From positions 434,001-498,000 of the forward strand of contig QRFJ01000505.1 of assembly GCA_006176705.1 (NCBI GenBank): 64,000 nucleotides of DNA. The letters run 5' to 3'. Source of the DNA: Cocos nucifera. Taxonomy: Eukaryota > Streptophyta > Magnoliopsida > Arecales > Arecaceae. Within the stretch, counting starts at the first letter, position 1, and each line of letters begins with the position of its first letter. Shown here piece after piece: positions 20,764 through 33,831 of this stretch. A program made the position numbers and the translations under genes. A model generated the notes under the pieces. The model made no database searches. It was not told the origin of the DNA and was given only the letters and a program-made list of their open reading frames with translations.

Positions 20764-23649
20764 TGTTGGAAAATCATGCAGAATTTCATGCATATATTTC
20801 AATTTTTTTTCAAAATTAGATGCAGCGAGAGATATAGATTAAACTATTTAACCTATATATGCATGTGATCTAATCACAAAACCTTACATCTAGGACCTAT
20901 GATATATCATGATGCATATATAAATCTAAAAATAAAAACATAGATTGGTATTGATCACATAAATACCCTAGATCTAGAACACTTCTAGAAAATTCTAGAT
21001 CGCATCTAGGTCAGATAAGAGATTAGATCTCATACCTTTGCATGGTTTGAGAACATTGCAGCTTTTAATTAATGTTTTTCTGATTGCTTGGAGCCACACA
21101 GTATGTCTGACCTCTATAGGTTGTCCACATGAAGTTGCCACTCTATTCGGAGGTTCGTCGAGTGAACATCCACTCAAAATGCTAGCTCTCACGAATCCCG
21201 CCAAATGGTCAATCTGCAAAAATTCTTCAGATCTCTTGGACCATCCAAGGGATGAAGAATAAGAAGGAAGAAGAAGGGAGAAGACCAACTTTTGGATATT
21301 TCAAAATGTAGAAAAGAAAAGGCTTGAAGAAAGACATTTTAGAGAAGACTCATCTTCTCTTCAGGACATCGACCATTGATGTCCTAAATCAATTTTCACG
21401 CCTGGATAAGTAGAGATCTTCTCCTCTAGAATTTTTCATGCTTCATGGCTCTCTCTCTTTCTCTCTAATTTTTTCATGGAAAATCTCATAAAAAGATGGA
21501 GAAGAGAAGATTCTCAAAGAAACCTTAAGAGAAGACTTTCTTCTGCTTTTCTTCTCTTATTAGGATATGATCAAATTATGTCCAAAAGAAAGCCAACACC
21601 CCAATAACATGGAGGACTAATTCTCCCATGCCCTCTCTCCTTTCTTCTCTGATTTTTTAGTGGAAAAGCCTCTCAAAAGATGGAGAAGAAAGATCTCAAA
21701 AACAAACCCTAGAGAAGACTATCTTCTCTCTCTATTTTTCTCAACAGGACATGAATGCTTCATGTCCTAATGAAACCTTTTCCTCTAGGATTATTGTTGC
21801 CTCATCCCTCATGCCCACTCTCCCTCTTTTCTCTGATTCATTTGTGGAATTCCAAGGATATCTTACATCCAAAATCTATCTCATAGGAGGCATCCCATAG
21901 GAATTAAACTCTAGGTCAAAGACCTAGTTAAAACCATTCAAAACAAGGAGGTTAAGGGGGCCATCCAACTCTTGGATGCCTGCCCCTATTTTTTAGGCAT
22001 GAGCTCCAGTAAATACATGCACAAAAAGAAGAATAAAAGATGCGATAAAATAAGGAGGGCATTGAGAAAAATTCCATAGAGAGAGGAGGAGAGTTTTTGA
22101 TTCTTAAGACTCTATTAAATAGAGTCCTTGGTCAAACCGTTTGCTAGTTTTGACCAATTGAAAACTAAATACCAAATGAACTAGACATGGGAGGCATGGG
22201 ACTTCTTATTGGGTATGGAAAAAATCATGTAAACATCTAGAAATAAAAAATGGGGTGTGGAGATCATTGGCTCAAGGGACTAGGAGTCCTAGTCCAACTA
22301 GGACTCTCCTATTTAGATTAGGTCAAATCTGATTTAAATCATATTTAAACTAGAATTAATGAAACCTAATTTAGGATGATCGTAGTCCAATAAAAAGTCT
22401 AGTTAAATTAGATTAAATTAAATTTAAATCTGATTTAGATCCTAACTCAATTAGGAATTAGGTGTACTCAAGTCCTAGTCTAACAATGAATTATTTTTTT
22501 CTTAAAATTGGCTTACCCAATAAACCAATTGAATTAACCCAATTAAATCCAAATCAATTATAATTAAATCTAATTCAATTAGACTTGATCTCAGTCTAAT
22601 TACTCAATCAGATTGAGCTAATTAGCAATCCAATTACTAATCGATTCTCCTACAATGCATGTTCTTGATTGATCATCAAACACATTGATGATTCGATTGC
22701 TAAATGATTCTCAATCATCGATCAACCATCCAATCAAGTAACAACCTCTTATGTGTGTGACCTTATAGGTTCGAACCTAAGCTAGTTGCATAGGAACTAA
22801 TTTTTGTATCAATCAGAATGGCCATCTAGCAATGATCTTGATGTCTGGATAGGTCAAATGTATGCAAAGCAACATTCTTAGAACCCTAGCCTATGATTAC
22901 CGTATAATTCATTCCTTTAATCAATAATTATCAAAATGACTTTGAGTTTACTGTTAACACTAACACAAGTCATCCATATTATGTTTCAAAATTTTAAGAA
23001 TCTCGTGACTCCTCACGAGAATTATCCAGGCCTAGGTTTTGCTAATTAAAATGTTGCGAGACATTCGCTTCTTGAAATTAATCAAGAGTGGTCAATCTCA
23101 TCTTGACTCACACACTGACTCTACAAGTATTTGATTATACCTAGAAACCTTTCATTACTATATTAGAAATATAGGTAGGTTGGCACTAAAGTACAGTGAG
23201 TTGCTTGCAAGTCACTATGGTGATCTCAGATCAGAGGGACACATATATCCATCAGTTTTAACTAGCTATTCTTGACAATAGAATACTACATTGGCCATGT
23301 TCAGTGCAGATCTACTCCTACATCTCATCTACATGCCATACTAGTGTCTTCATACCATTTGGTTATGAGGACAACCAACGCATATAACATACAGTGAGCT
23401 ATACTCAATAAGTTATCATCCTTATTAATAACTTATCTTTTGATCATGAACAATTTAAGAACCATCTGATAAATCCTTCTTTATCAATGGAGTGTGGTTC
23501 TAAGGACTTCATCATAACATTGGAGTTCATTTAAAAAAGATAGGACTTTTATGATGAATAAGCCAAATAACTATTATTATTTGATAATTCATATACTAAT
23601 TTTAATCATCTACAACATAGACATCGGCTTTAGGACATATTTCCTAACA
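20764..23649 (-). repeat. 3' LTR of element B
   Basis: The plus-strand ends are TGTTGGAAAATC and TTTCCTAACA. The LTR aligns along its length with 46239-49114 and with solo LTR G. It contains shared stretches such as TGGGTGTCCAACTC-like CT-rich blocks and a region rich in AATTAGA/TTAATT. No gene is found within its 2.9 kb. Confidence 0.88.
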
Positions 23650-23660
23650 ACTCCCACTTG
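23650..23660 (-). other. Polypurine tract of element B
   Basis: On the minus strand CAAGTGGGAGT ends exactly at the LTR start TGTTAGG. The same AAGTGGGAG precedes the LTR in element H. This is the normal primer for plus-strand synthesis in copia elements. Confidence 0.8.
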
Positions 23661-25480
23661 AACTAAAATCATCAGAATAATAACAAATATCTTATCTTTC
23701 ACTTGTGCTCATAGAACTCAGTTTCAAGGGTTTAGCAAATGGGTCAGTCAAGTTCTTTTTCCATCGATTTTCTAAAGGTCGATGTCACCTTGATCTAAAA
23801 TCTCTTGAATAAGATGATAGTGATGTAGAATATGCTGGTCCTTTAGTTCTCTAGCCTGAGCTATGGCTCTAGTGCTACATTAGGACTAGACCATTGTTGG
23901 AGGATGCCACATCCAGCTTGCTAATGAACCTTTACAACTACACAGCCATCATGGCAGCATCAAAGCCATGATGTACTCTACATCACTAACAGAATAGGCT
24001 ATAGTATTCTGCTTGAAATTTTTCAATATATTTCTCCTTCTATTAGGATAAATTCATGATCTGACACTCTCCTGCTATCGTCTTAATCTGACTAAAAATT
24101 AGAACTAAAATATCCTATAAGGTTTGTATTAGTTTCTCTATATATGAATTACTGGATCTTAGTATTTCTCAAATACTTAAGGATTGTCTATATAATCTTT
24201 TAGTGGTTCTTACTTGGATTAGATTGGTATCTACTCACTACCTGTAGTGAGTATATCATATCCAATCTCGTACATGGAGAAATAAAATGATAGCTAAACC
24301 TTTATTTTCTGTAATGCTGGAATGTCATTTCCAATTAAGAGAATATTATCCTCAGATAACACAATGAATAACACTACAGAACCTTTCGCCCATTTGTAGG
24401 TATAGGATTTTTCCTTATTCATAATGAAGACATGTGTTCAAAATGCATGTTCCAATTCTGAGATGACAGCCAAAAGGGCTTTATAGGTCTCTACCTTCCT
24501 ATCTATGCTACTCTAGTCCTTTTAAAAATCCATTTTTACCCATGAATTTTATCCCTTTAGGTGGTTCAACTAGTATCCACACACTATTGATTTTCATGGA
24601 CTCCAATTTAGATTTCATGGCTCTAAACCACTTCTTAGAGTCAGACCTCTGCATAGCATCCACATAGGTGATTGAATCTTTGTTGTTCTCATCGAGCTCA
24701 ACTGGATCATTGTCTCGAACCTAGATATCGAAGTATCTATTGGCTAGTGTGATACTCTACCAAATCTCCTTAATGGTGCCTATTTAATGGGCTGTAGGTT
24801 TGATCTAATCAAATCCGATTTTGTAAGTCTACTAGATTACGTCAATTCTTTCTATCGATCAAACTTGCTCAAGTACAACTTTACAGGCATCAATTCTTTC
24901 TCTAAGGAACTCTTTTTCTAAAAAGAATGCCTTATTGCTGATGAACATCTTATGTTCTTCATCATGGTAGAACTAATAACCCCTAGTATCCTTGGGGTAC
25001 CCTATAAACATACACCTATGGAATCGGGCTCCAAGTTTATGGGTGAAAACATTTGACGTAGCCTTGACAACTCTAAACCCGAACGTGAGAGAGTCTAAGT
25101 CTACACTCAATCCATATCCCATATGGAGTCTTTGTGATAGATTTACTTGATGTAAATTTTCAAAGTAAAATAAGTAGTCTTAACAGCTTAACCCTGAAAT
25201 AGGTAGACTAGTAAATCCTATCGTGAATCGAACCATGTCTAATAAAGTTCGATTTCTCCTTTCTGATACACCAATTACCTATGGTATTCTAAGAAAAGTT
25301 TATTATGAGAGAATCCCATTCTCTTATAGATATATCAAAAACACACTAGATTAGTATTCACCACCTTGATCTAATCAAAGAGTTCAAATATCTTTTCCAG
25401 TTTATTTTTCTACTTCATTACAAAATTATTTGAACATTTCAAATGATTTAGTCTAGATGCATCCATGCCTATATAGGTTG
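23661..25480 (-). pseudogene. Element B: integrase C-terminal half and pol remnants
   Basis: Directly after element C the minus strand reads FEMFK and DQGGEY (second catalytic Asp region), then ENGILSQ and GVSERRNRTLLDMVR, in which the catalytic Glu is present, and later VFTHKLGARFHRCMFIGYPK and FISNKAFFLEKEFL of the integrase C-terminus. A linker with a DNDPVE-like segment and AMKSKLESMKINSVWILVEP starts the reverse transcriptase. Most of RT and RNase H are then missing or unreadable. The end reads NLTDPFAKPLKL, just before the purine tract. Many stops and shifts show an old copy. The first half of this integrase lies at 43187 onward, on the other side of element C. Confidence 0.8.
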
Positions 25481-28024
25481 TGTTGGTGCAAAATTTGATT
25501 ATCACTCGAATTGAAGCTGGAGTCAAAGAACATAAGGTCATCGCTGGTGACCTGCAAAATAAGTTTCGTCTGGAGTCGGGGGTGGTGGCACTAACAAGAC
25601 CATCCGATGATCAAGTCGGCACTTTCGGTTAATACAAATGAAGTACTCAGAGAGATTTTAGCATAGTTTTAAGAAGGGAAGGAGATCTTAGAGCCTCGAG
25701 AAGAAAGCATATCTGGAGGATCTCTTATATAGGTGGAGTCTATAACAAACTGATAGTGATAGTCACAACCGCCTGATAGTGGGCCATTCAGGGCCATGTG
25801 GAGTTTGTTACGAAGGATGGTGTCTATTGTCATGACGTGCGAGTCCATTAGAATTTAATAGCTGAAGTTCGAAGGAGGTAGGTGCTAGCGGCGAAGAGCT
25901 TCAAGTTTCATCAACTCCAGAGGAGTTCGGACTTCTTCAGGATTGTCTATATGTAAGTTGGTTCATGCTGTGCAGATTGTTGAATCCACATAGGCATGGA
26001 GGCTCTTCTAGGCGACTGCATGAAGTTTGATCGAAAAGGGTTCGAAAGCCCGCTGGAGAAATTCTGAAGGAAGTCCACTAGAAAAATCCAGAAGGAGGTC
26101 TGCTGGATGGATTTGGAAGGAGTTCGACTGATGAAAAAGTTCGATTGAGGATGAAGTCTGGAAGGAGACTGACTGATGGAGGAGTCAGGCCAAAGGGAAA
26201 GTTTGAAAGACTCACGATCGAAAAAGGTTGGCTGGAGGAATGTCGAAAGAAGCCTGCTTGGGATGGAGAAGTTCGTTTGAAGGACTTGCGATCGAAAAAG
26301 GTCGGCTACCTAGGGTGGAGGAGCTCGGCCACCCCCACTATTCAAGCTCATCTGGGCGAGGTTGATAGATCATGATACCGTCATTAAAATATCATAATTA
26401 TCAGTTTAATCCAACTTCTTAAAATAATTAAATGTACGTAGATAACAGTGAGTCGAGTCAAATCCATAGGGAAGGTAGTATTTTAGATTTGAAATATTTG
26501 ATTTTACAAAAGAAAAAGAGAGATTTTGAAAATAAAATTAAAGTCAGAATTTAAAAGCAAAATTTAAATAGTGCAGAAAAATAAACTTGGTACTAGGATC
26601 TACTATTTAGATCTTAGCATCTACTTGCAATAAAAGTAAATTTATAATAAAAATAAAGAGCATAAATTTAAATTGCATAAAAAAAATTGCATTAAAATTC
26701 AAAATTTAATTATATAAATTAAAAAGATAGGAAAAAGAAAGAAAATAAAAACTAGAAGCAGGCTGATCTTGATCTTGGATCGGTGTTGGTGGAAAGATGG
26801 TGTAGAAGCCCAGCTCTTCCTCTCAATACCAATTGCTTCGAAGCAGCCATTAACCAAAAGCCTGGCTCTACCCTGTACTAATGCATCACCTTAATCGAAG
26901 ACACTGAACTCTAGAGGCCTGGGGTCCTTTAAATAGATGTTGGAGGACTGGAGATCTTGTTATCAGGCAATATGGGACAAAAGTGGAGTATAGATCCATG
27001 TTTGTTGAAGAAAATAGCAGAAAATCATTGGATCAAAGGTCTTGTGAAGTCTCTGCATGTTTTGGCCATCAGATGATTATCCAAGGCTTCAAAAAATACT
27101 AAAAATGGAGTTTTATCAGCCTAAATCGAGTCAAAAAATATTCTGGCCATTCATCATGGATGGAGAAAATTAGGTCATTGATCGCATGCTTGGGTGTCCT
27201 GATCACCGTCGGAAGCTCTGTCAGCCATTGGATCATCACTTGGAGCATGCGTGGCCGTCGGATTGAAGTTCTGGTGCTGATGGCATTCGAATTACAATAG
27301 GAAAATGTCCTCGCCGTCCGATCTTGACTGGCAGCAACCACAGCCACACGATCGTGCACTTACTATTCCCATGGACCGCATAGACCAAGTATACCACAGA
27401 CCACAGCCAATCACCACTTGTCTTTGCCACTTGAAATGATGAAAATACCTCGTGAGCCATGATAGTTTTTTTATAAATCCCTTAAGGGTCTAGGTCCACC
27501 ATGTGGCAAGCTCCGATTGGCTGACCTTTACTGAGCTGGTGGTCTACACCTAGTTTTGTGGACCAATGACTGGCTTCTATGGCTGAGTCGGCTTGGATGG
27601 CTTAGCTTGCGGAGTTGGCTGAGTCATTTTTCTTTTTTATTTTAATTTTTTTCTTTAAAAATTCATATATAGTCCATTCTAGCTTTGATTTGCTTCAAAC
27701 TTATTTTATTGCAACCAAAAAAATGATCTCTTTTCATTGATAATAATATTTTATTTTTTATTTTTATTATTTTTAATTATTTTTTAATTAATAAAAAGAA
27801 TAATTTTTTAAAATTATGTATAAATTAACTAGTAATTCTTAAAAATAAATATAAATTAATTAATAAATTAATGGTTTTATTGATAAATTTATGGTACTTA
27901 TCAAAGGTCTAGAGGGATCTTACAAATTCGGTCGAGCATCAATCTTAGTCATCGCTATCGAACGGGATCATTCACTAATTAGATATCCAGCCAAACTTCG
28001 GCAGGAGTGGGTTTGCCTCCAACA
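25481..28024 (-). repeat. 3' LTR of element C, split by an insertion
   Basis: The ends are TGTTGGTGCAAAATTTG and GCCTCCAACA. The two LTR parts (25481-26362 and 27909-28024) align with the 5' LTR at 42191-43186. A TATA box (minus TATATAAG) lies near 25726. A diverged form of the 45-bp repeat is visible around 26040-26300, where an apparent 76-codon frame is incidental. Confidence 0.88.
26363..27903. mobile_element. 1541-bp insertion with TGATA...TATCA ends, probable solo LTR
   Basis: It begins TGATAGATCATGATACC and ends GTACTTATCA. The flanks are GAGGT (26358-26362) and AAGGT (27904-27908), one mismatch. Inverted TG...CA ends, a 5-bp duplication, a length of 1.5 kb and no coding domain fit a solo LTR of a third family. 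The block AGTCGAGTCAAATCCATAGG near 26452 resembles one I associate with plant LTRs. It has no second LTR, PBS or purine tract, so its orientation is not assigned. Confidence 0.72.
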
Positions 28025-28040
28025 ATAGTCCCTCCACTTT
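28025..28040 (-). other. Polypurine tract of element C
   Basis: On the minus strand a GTGGAGGGACTAT tract ends at the LTR start TGTTGGAGG. The matching tract in A is GAGTAGAGAGACTAT and in F GTTGGAGGACTAT. Confidence 0.7.
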
Positions 28041-28652
28041 CGAATTCGAAATTCAAAGGAAGAGAGTGTAGATGCGACTGTGAAAGTTCTTTTTGGCTTT
28101 TCACGTCCGTTAGGATGAGATGTTTTGGCATTTACCGTGCTGGCGTCGAAACTTTTAAATTTGAAATGAGTTTGAGAAGATGACCCTTCATATTTTCCAT
28201 CGAAACTCTACCTTAGGTACAACGCCACAAAGACTCCATCTGTCGCCACTTCTCTATCATGATGAGCGGGACACGCAGTGCATGCTAATCAACCAAAGTC
28301 GATCCGTAAGCATAATTGCCTTGGGTTGCCTCTAGCTATTTAAGGCCTTCTCCTCTCATCCAATAGTCATTCTTGCTCGAGTCTTCTTCTTCCTCCGGTC
28401 TTCATTGTTCTTCCATCCAAGGGTTTTAGCTTCTTTCCTCGTCTTCTTGGATTCTGGACGTCCTTCTGACTGGTTCTCATCGTACCCACCATCCTTTCAT
28501 CCTCTCCAAACAACTTAGGTCAGTTTTCCAATCCTTCTCTTTGGGTATTCATGCTTTTTTAGCTTCTTATTCCTCCAATTTCTCTATAGCAGTATTTTCC
28601 CTGCATTTTTTCTTATTTTTTATGAGTTTTCCTAGGGTCTTATTTTAATCTG

Positions 28653-31240
28653 AATGTCTTCCGAAACCTTCCACTCCATCAATTCTTGAGTCTCACCTAG
28701 ACCGACCTTCCTAGACCCTGCACCCCTAATCGAGGTCGAAACTAGGAACATGTCTCACTCATCCTTCATTCTAGACACCATCCTATCCATTCTTACTCTA
28801 GATGATCTTTCTCTATTCCAAATTCAATATAGAATCCCCCCAAAATACGACCTCGAACTCTCTAGTTCAGATAATCGAGTCAGTTATCCTCCGATCGGCT
28901 GATTTTGTTTGTACTTAGAGACTTTGCATGTCAGGCTTCAGCTTCCATTGCCCTCCTTTATAGTTGCCCTCTTTCGATTTTTGAACATCTACTTCGCACC
29001 ATCTTACCGAATTCCTTTCGATTCATCGTAGGCTTCCTTTCCCTCTGCCATCTGACCAAAGTTATGTCGACTATCTCATTATTCCAAAACTTCTACACCT
29101 TCAAATGCCATCCTTCCACAAAGGACTGATGGTACTTCTCCCCCTAGTTTGGTAAGAAGGGATTGCTGAAAGGTGCTCCTTCTATTCATAACTAGAAGGA
29201 GAAGTACTTCATCCGATGTCCCATCTTATTGCTTGACCTTCCTCGATGGGGCTTCTTTAGGGAATCTATCTGTCGAGCCCCTAGTTTAGACAGGCCTGAC
29301 CTTGAATCTTCTAATCGGCTTAAAGCATACTGAGCTCCTCCTCTTCTAGACCTTTTGAGGGAGCAAACTTTGCTCGACTTCGATTTGAGTCCTATTGACT
29401 TTATCGGTATTAGTCATGCATATGTACATGCATATGAATTTTTATGAAGTTTCGTATGTACCTCGATTAACTATACATTTTTTCTTTGTCGTAGAAATGG
29501 ATACCAACATCGTGGAGAGACTCGCCAAGGGCCTGTATGCCCAGAAGAAGAGGAAGGTGAAGGCTCCACATGAAGGCTCGAAGTGGGTGAAGGTCGATGC
29601 CTCCGACCCTACAGCTCCTGCTGCCACTAATGTCGCTCCCGAGGTCCGCCTCAGAAAAGAGGTCATCCCGACCACATATGCCAACATCATAGAAGGGAAA
29701 TCTCTTCCTCCTGAGCCTACAAATCTTCCCATTGGGGATTGTGCACCTGATCCCTCCACCGACGAAGGGAAAGAGAGGAGGAAGGGTAAAGCAGCCATTG
29801 CGAAGAAGGCCCGCAAGGTGCGTCAGGATGAGCCCAACAAGAGTAGCAGCAATGACCAGGGGATGGACCCCTCCGATAACCCGGATATCATCTAGAACCT
29901 GACAGACAAGTTTGCCCTACCAGAGGAAGTGGACTGCCTAGCCGACCTTGACCAGTGGTAGTGCGTCTGGGACTCTCTCAAGATTGTCCTTAGGGTAATC
30001 ATCTTGCCACATTTTTTTTTTTATTATTTTCTCATCCTTTCTTCTTTCACCTTACAGCGATCTATTCATGGCAGTCGGGCCACCATATGCTTGTCCACCT
30101 GAAGAGGACAAATTGCTTGGAGGCGGAGATGCTGAATGTCCGAAAAGGTCTTTAGGCGGAGATTAATCGCCTTTAGGCAATGGCTGCCGAGGCTGAGCAC
30201 CTTGTAGCGAAGAAGATGGTAGGAAATGAGAGCCTACATAGCACACTTCAAAAGGAGGAGTTCATCTCGACCAGACTCAAGGCAGCGTGGACTTTGGAGG
30301 AGAAGAGGAGGCAAGAAGCCAAGGGGAGGGTCGCTGGTCTGGAGGCCCAAATGTCAAAGTCGATCTTGGAGGCAGCGGTCGGAGCCATGGAGGAGTTCAT
30401 GGTCTCCCTCAAAATGAAGGACCTAAACATCGCCTTCAGCCAGCAGGCATTCATCAAGGGCTTCAAGATTTGCAAAGGCAGGGTGCCTCGAAAGTTCCTC
30501 GAGCTTGACCTCAAATTTTTGGAGGAATAGGATGATGCAGAAGCAGGACCATTCGATGTCGTAGTCGATCCTTCCTCTATCAAGCCTACATCTGGTCCAT
30601 CTGAACCTATCGTGGAGGTGCTTGAGCCAATTCAGAAACTCGAGGTGGCCAAGAGCGCTCCGACTTCATCTATCGCCGTCCCCCTCGAGGTTGAAATCCT
30701 CGAGTAGTTGTACATTTTCTATTTCTTTTACTTTGTACTCAAAATTTTTGATTAAATGAAAGTGAATTTTCTTTTTGTCCATACATTTGAGCATTTTTCA
30801 TGCTTCGAATGCAGTCTTCCATCAACGCTGATCCACTACCTCATGGGGTTCTCCTACTTGAGGAAGAAAGTCCATCATCTGAAGAAGAAGTTAATGAAGA
30901 TGGAGGATGACCTTCAAGCTTCGCGGAAGAATGCTTTAGAGGCGACTAATGAGGTCACTCACCTTCGAAACTTGTACATGAAGGACTCCATGAGTTTTAG
31001 CATTTGAAAGGAGAGTTTTGAGAGGAAGCTGGTCGAACTCCAGAAGAATGCAAGCAGCAAATCCTGGGTGCTGACGGTGAAGATCGGCTCCCTCGAGACT
31101 CAACTCAAGACGACGAAGGAGAAGATTCAACTTCTGGAGGGGAGTTGACCGTAGTCCTCTGACAAGATGCGATTCGAGTGGGACTAGTCAATGAGGTTCT
31201 CCACACTTCAAAAGCAGCTACATGATGCTGAGCTCATATA
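28653..31240 (+). pseudogene. Antisense gene of element C, part 1 (PF04195-like plus coiled coil)
   Basis: This gene runs against gag-pol. From the ATG at 28653 the text includes FQIQYRIPPKYDLELSSSDN, then (after a shift) ILPNSFRFIVGFLSLCHLTK and ISLFQNFYTFKCHP, which is the pattern of the family called 'putative gypsy type transposon' (PF04195), known as an extra antisense frame in Tat-group elements. A lysine-rich acidic linker (29494-29895, MDTNIVERLAKGLYAQKKRK onward) and a helix-rich segment (30180-30530, with VAGLEAQ and FIKGFKICKGRVPRKF) follow. Likely introns end in TTTTCTTTGTCGTAG (29493) and CACCTTACAG (30057). A heptad-like coiled coil runs 30850-31150. Stops and shifts are present, mostly in the N-terminal domain. 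At 31240 element J interrupts it; it resumes at 34710. The function of this family is unknown. Confidence 0.72.
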
Positions 31241-31289
31241 TTATTATCGTCCATAATATTTCAAGCATCACCTAGCTCTGATACCAAAT

Positions 31290-32171
31290 TGTAGACCCAT
31301 GATATCACTCAAATGCCAATCATCCTTGACATCACAAGCATCCTGATACGATGTTGCGGAAGCTCCTAATCTTTTGCACAGACTTGAATGAACCTATGAC
31401 ATTCTCTATAGGCGGCACACCACCGATCCTCCACCTGGATCTATGATGGGGCACCTCCCTCCTTGGGCTAGAGGGAGATTCCTCCCTTCTTTAGGGCTTC
31501 TTCAAGAATCCTAGGACGGCAACTCTAGAGAGAAGAGAAGAAGAGAGTTGAGGGAGAAAAGGTCTGTATTGATTCCAATCTTTTTAAAATCTTAATACAA
31601 CCTATGTATTTATACATATCCATTAAGCTCGACCAAAAAACTTTCCAACTAACCCAATACATGAAAGCACTCATCGAGCCCATGTACACCGATGTCTCCA
31701 ATGCTCTCATCCTCTAGATCTAGATCCGACCCATACATGAATTAGCCTCCTTAAGACCTCTCAAACCAGGCCTTAAGACCCTTAAGATAATCCCAGACCC
31801 TAGCCCAAAATAGACCCTCACATAACTCTGCCCACGCATTGAGCCGACTCAGTCTCAGCATTGAGCAGCTAAGTCCACTAGATCGACTCAGTATGAAACT
31901 GAGCCAGCCCAGTCCTGTGCCATGACAGCAGTCCTGATTGCACAGCACTCTATTTTGCCTATGCTCTGAGACTTAGCCGACTCAGTTTTGGACTGAGCTA
32001 GCTAACCTATAGAAAATCTCCTTTCTATAGTCTTGATTTCTTGACTTTGATTTCTTGCTTCATCTCATGTCCCAGATCTTCGAAGCACCAACCAAGCCCT
32101 TGGAATCTCTAGAGCCAGCACCCTAGCTCTTCCAATGGCCTCCTAAGGCTTGGGGGCACCATAAATCCTCA
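31290..32171 (-). repeat. 3' LTR of element J
   Basis: 882 bp, matching the LTR at 33832-34709. A TATA-like TATAAATA lies on the minus strand near 31608. The adjoining block GCACCAAGATGGAGATTG (minus, 32172-32189) acts as purine tract. On the other side (31275-31286) a second copy of the PBS sequence is found, which a normal 3' LTR would lack. Confidence 0.75.
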
Positions 32172-33831
32172 CAATCTCCATCTTGGTGCTCCAAGCCTTG
32201 GCAAACCCCTCAGTAATGACCTCTTGCATAATTCCGCTATCCTTATGTACTTGACAGCCCCTTGTGCAATCATCACCTCCACCAATGCTCTTCAATTATT
32301 GTGCACTCTTGAGGCCTTTGGGATGACCGCCTCCACCACTGAAGACCTGTGCTTGCACCTCTGCACCATCCTAAAATTGTAGGATCCCTTCTGCTTAGCA
32401 GCTGCATCACTTTTCTTGGACTTTCTTGGAGAACCTACAGCATTTCTACACTAGCAAATGCTGTACCACCTGACACGATCTCCTCAGAGCTACGTCTGTC
32501 CATCTGCATATGCCGCTCCATCTGGAACTGTGCATCACCGACGCTATGAACTCATGCCAAATTTTTTCTCCACTTGTGAAGTGACCACTACAAAGCTCCA
32601 CCTATATCTGAAGTCCACCTGATACTGTAGAAGTCGACTCTATCATCGAGTCCCTCAAGGCCAATCACTCAATGCTGCACTACTGAGCCAGCCGCTACAC
32701 CTCGAACACCATCATTGCCTCATCAAACTCTCCACGCTCTGCAGACCCCTTTGAAGCTGTCCCGAATACTTTCGCAACCCGTGGGCACCTTTGAAACTCA
32801 AGAGCTCATCCAACTCTTCTGAAATCAGCGACTGAACCCTAGAGAATTCTACCTTAGACCTTCTCTTCTACCCCTACATCAGCCATCGCTTTAGTTGTGC
32901 TCGAAGAACCATCCTCCACTTGAACCGCGACTCTTCCTAGTGCTCCTGCAGAATAAATCTGATCCATGATACTTCCGACTGTTAGAGACCTCCTGGCACT
33001 CCCTGAGACCCCCTGGCTCTCCGTGAGACATACACCTGATCTCCCTGAGATACCATTGATACTCTCTGCTAAGATACACTCCTCGACTGCTGCACCGTCG
33101 AGCCTCTCCCAGCCCCTGTGCCTTCAGAAAAATGCTCCTGCAGCATTCTAGTACTCCCTAACTCATCTCTATGCCGCTCTATAGCCACCCAATCCTAACT
33201 TGCTGGACCTCCATGGATCATCCATCTCCATCACTCCCAAAGCTTTGTAAATCCATGCTCTGGTTGAATTGCTGAATACATCTCTAACTACTTTTCCACC
33301 TTCCAGACACCGAAGGACGTATAGTTGCTTCTTCAACCTTCCTTCGATCATTATCCCTTGAAAAACCTCTCTTCAAAAGCCCTACACTACCCATCTTCCT
33401 AGAGAACCTTGATGCTCTCTGTTGAGATACCTCCCTCGGCTGCTGCATCATTGAGCCTCTGTTAGCCCTACATCTCCAAGAAAATGCTACTACAGCACTC
33501 CAGTGCTCCCTGCCTGTCACATAACCATCATACACCTTAGCCTTTCCATCAAGATCGATCAGCAAATCTGCACCAAATTCTTTCACCCCAAGAAAATCCC
33601 TTTCCATTAATCCTCTCAACCTTCACCTTCAACCTGCTGCTCCCGATTGGCCAAAACACAGCAATAACAAAGATAGATTTGAGACATATAGTGAAATCCT
33701 TGTGTAGATTTTTGATTTTATCTTGTACGACTTCTCCTTTCCTTCCATGCACCATCAGGCTCTGAAAGCTGGCTCTAATACCATATTATCATCTACAACA
33801 TTCCAGGCATCACCTAGCTCTGATACCAAAT
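32172..33831 (-). other. Internal region of element J, no recognised protein
   Basis: The longest minus frames are 111 codons (33284-33619) and 68 codons (33549-33755); neither has a motif that I recognise and neither shows protease, RT or integrase. A stretch near 33050-33160 is repeated at about 33405-33525 (CTCTGCTAAGATACACTCCT versus CTCTGTTGAGATACCTCCCT). The region is richer in C than its surroundings. It fits a non-autonomous element, or a captured non-element sequence; I cannot tell which. Confidence 0.5.

Noticed and set aside
27099..27460. 86- and 74-codon minus frames in the TGATA insertion
   Set aside because: They overlap, have no recognisable motif, and lie in a probable solo LTR.
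29442..29816. 124-codon minus frame
   Set aside because: It lies opposite the better-supported antisense gene frame and crosses its likely splice site.
30226..30583. Overlapping frames of 63, 73 (plus) and 111 codons (minus)
   Set aside because: They are shadows of the 116-codon helix-rich frame at 30180-30530 of the antisense gene.
33284..33755. 111- and 68-codon minus frames in element J as a new gene
   Set aside because: No motif and partly overlapping frames; kept only as an unassigned internal region.
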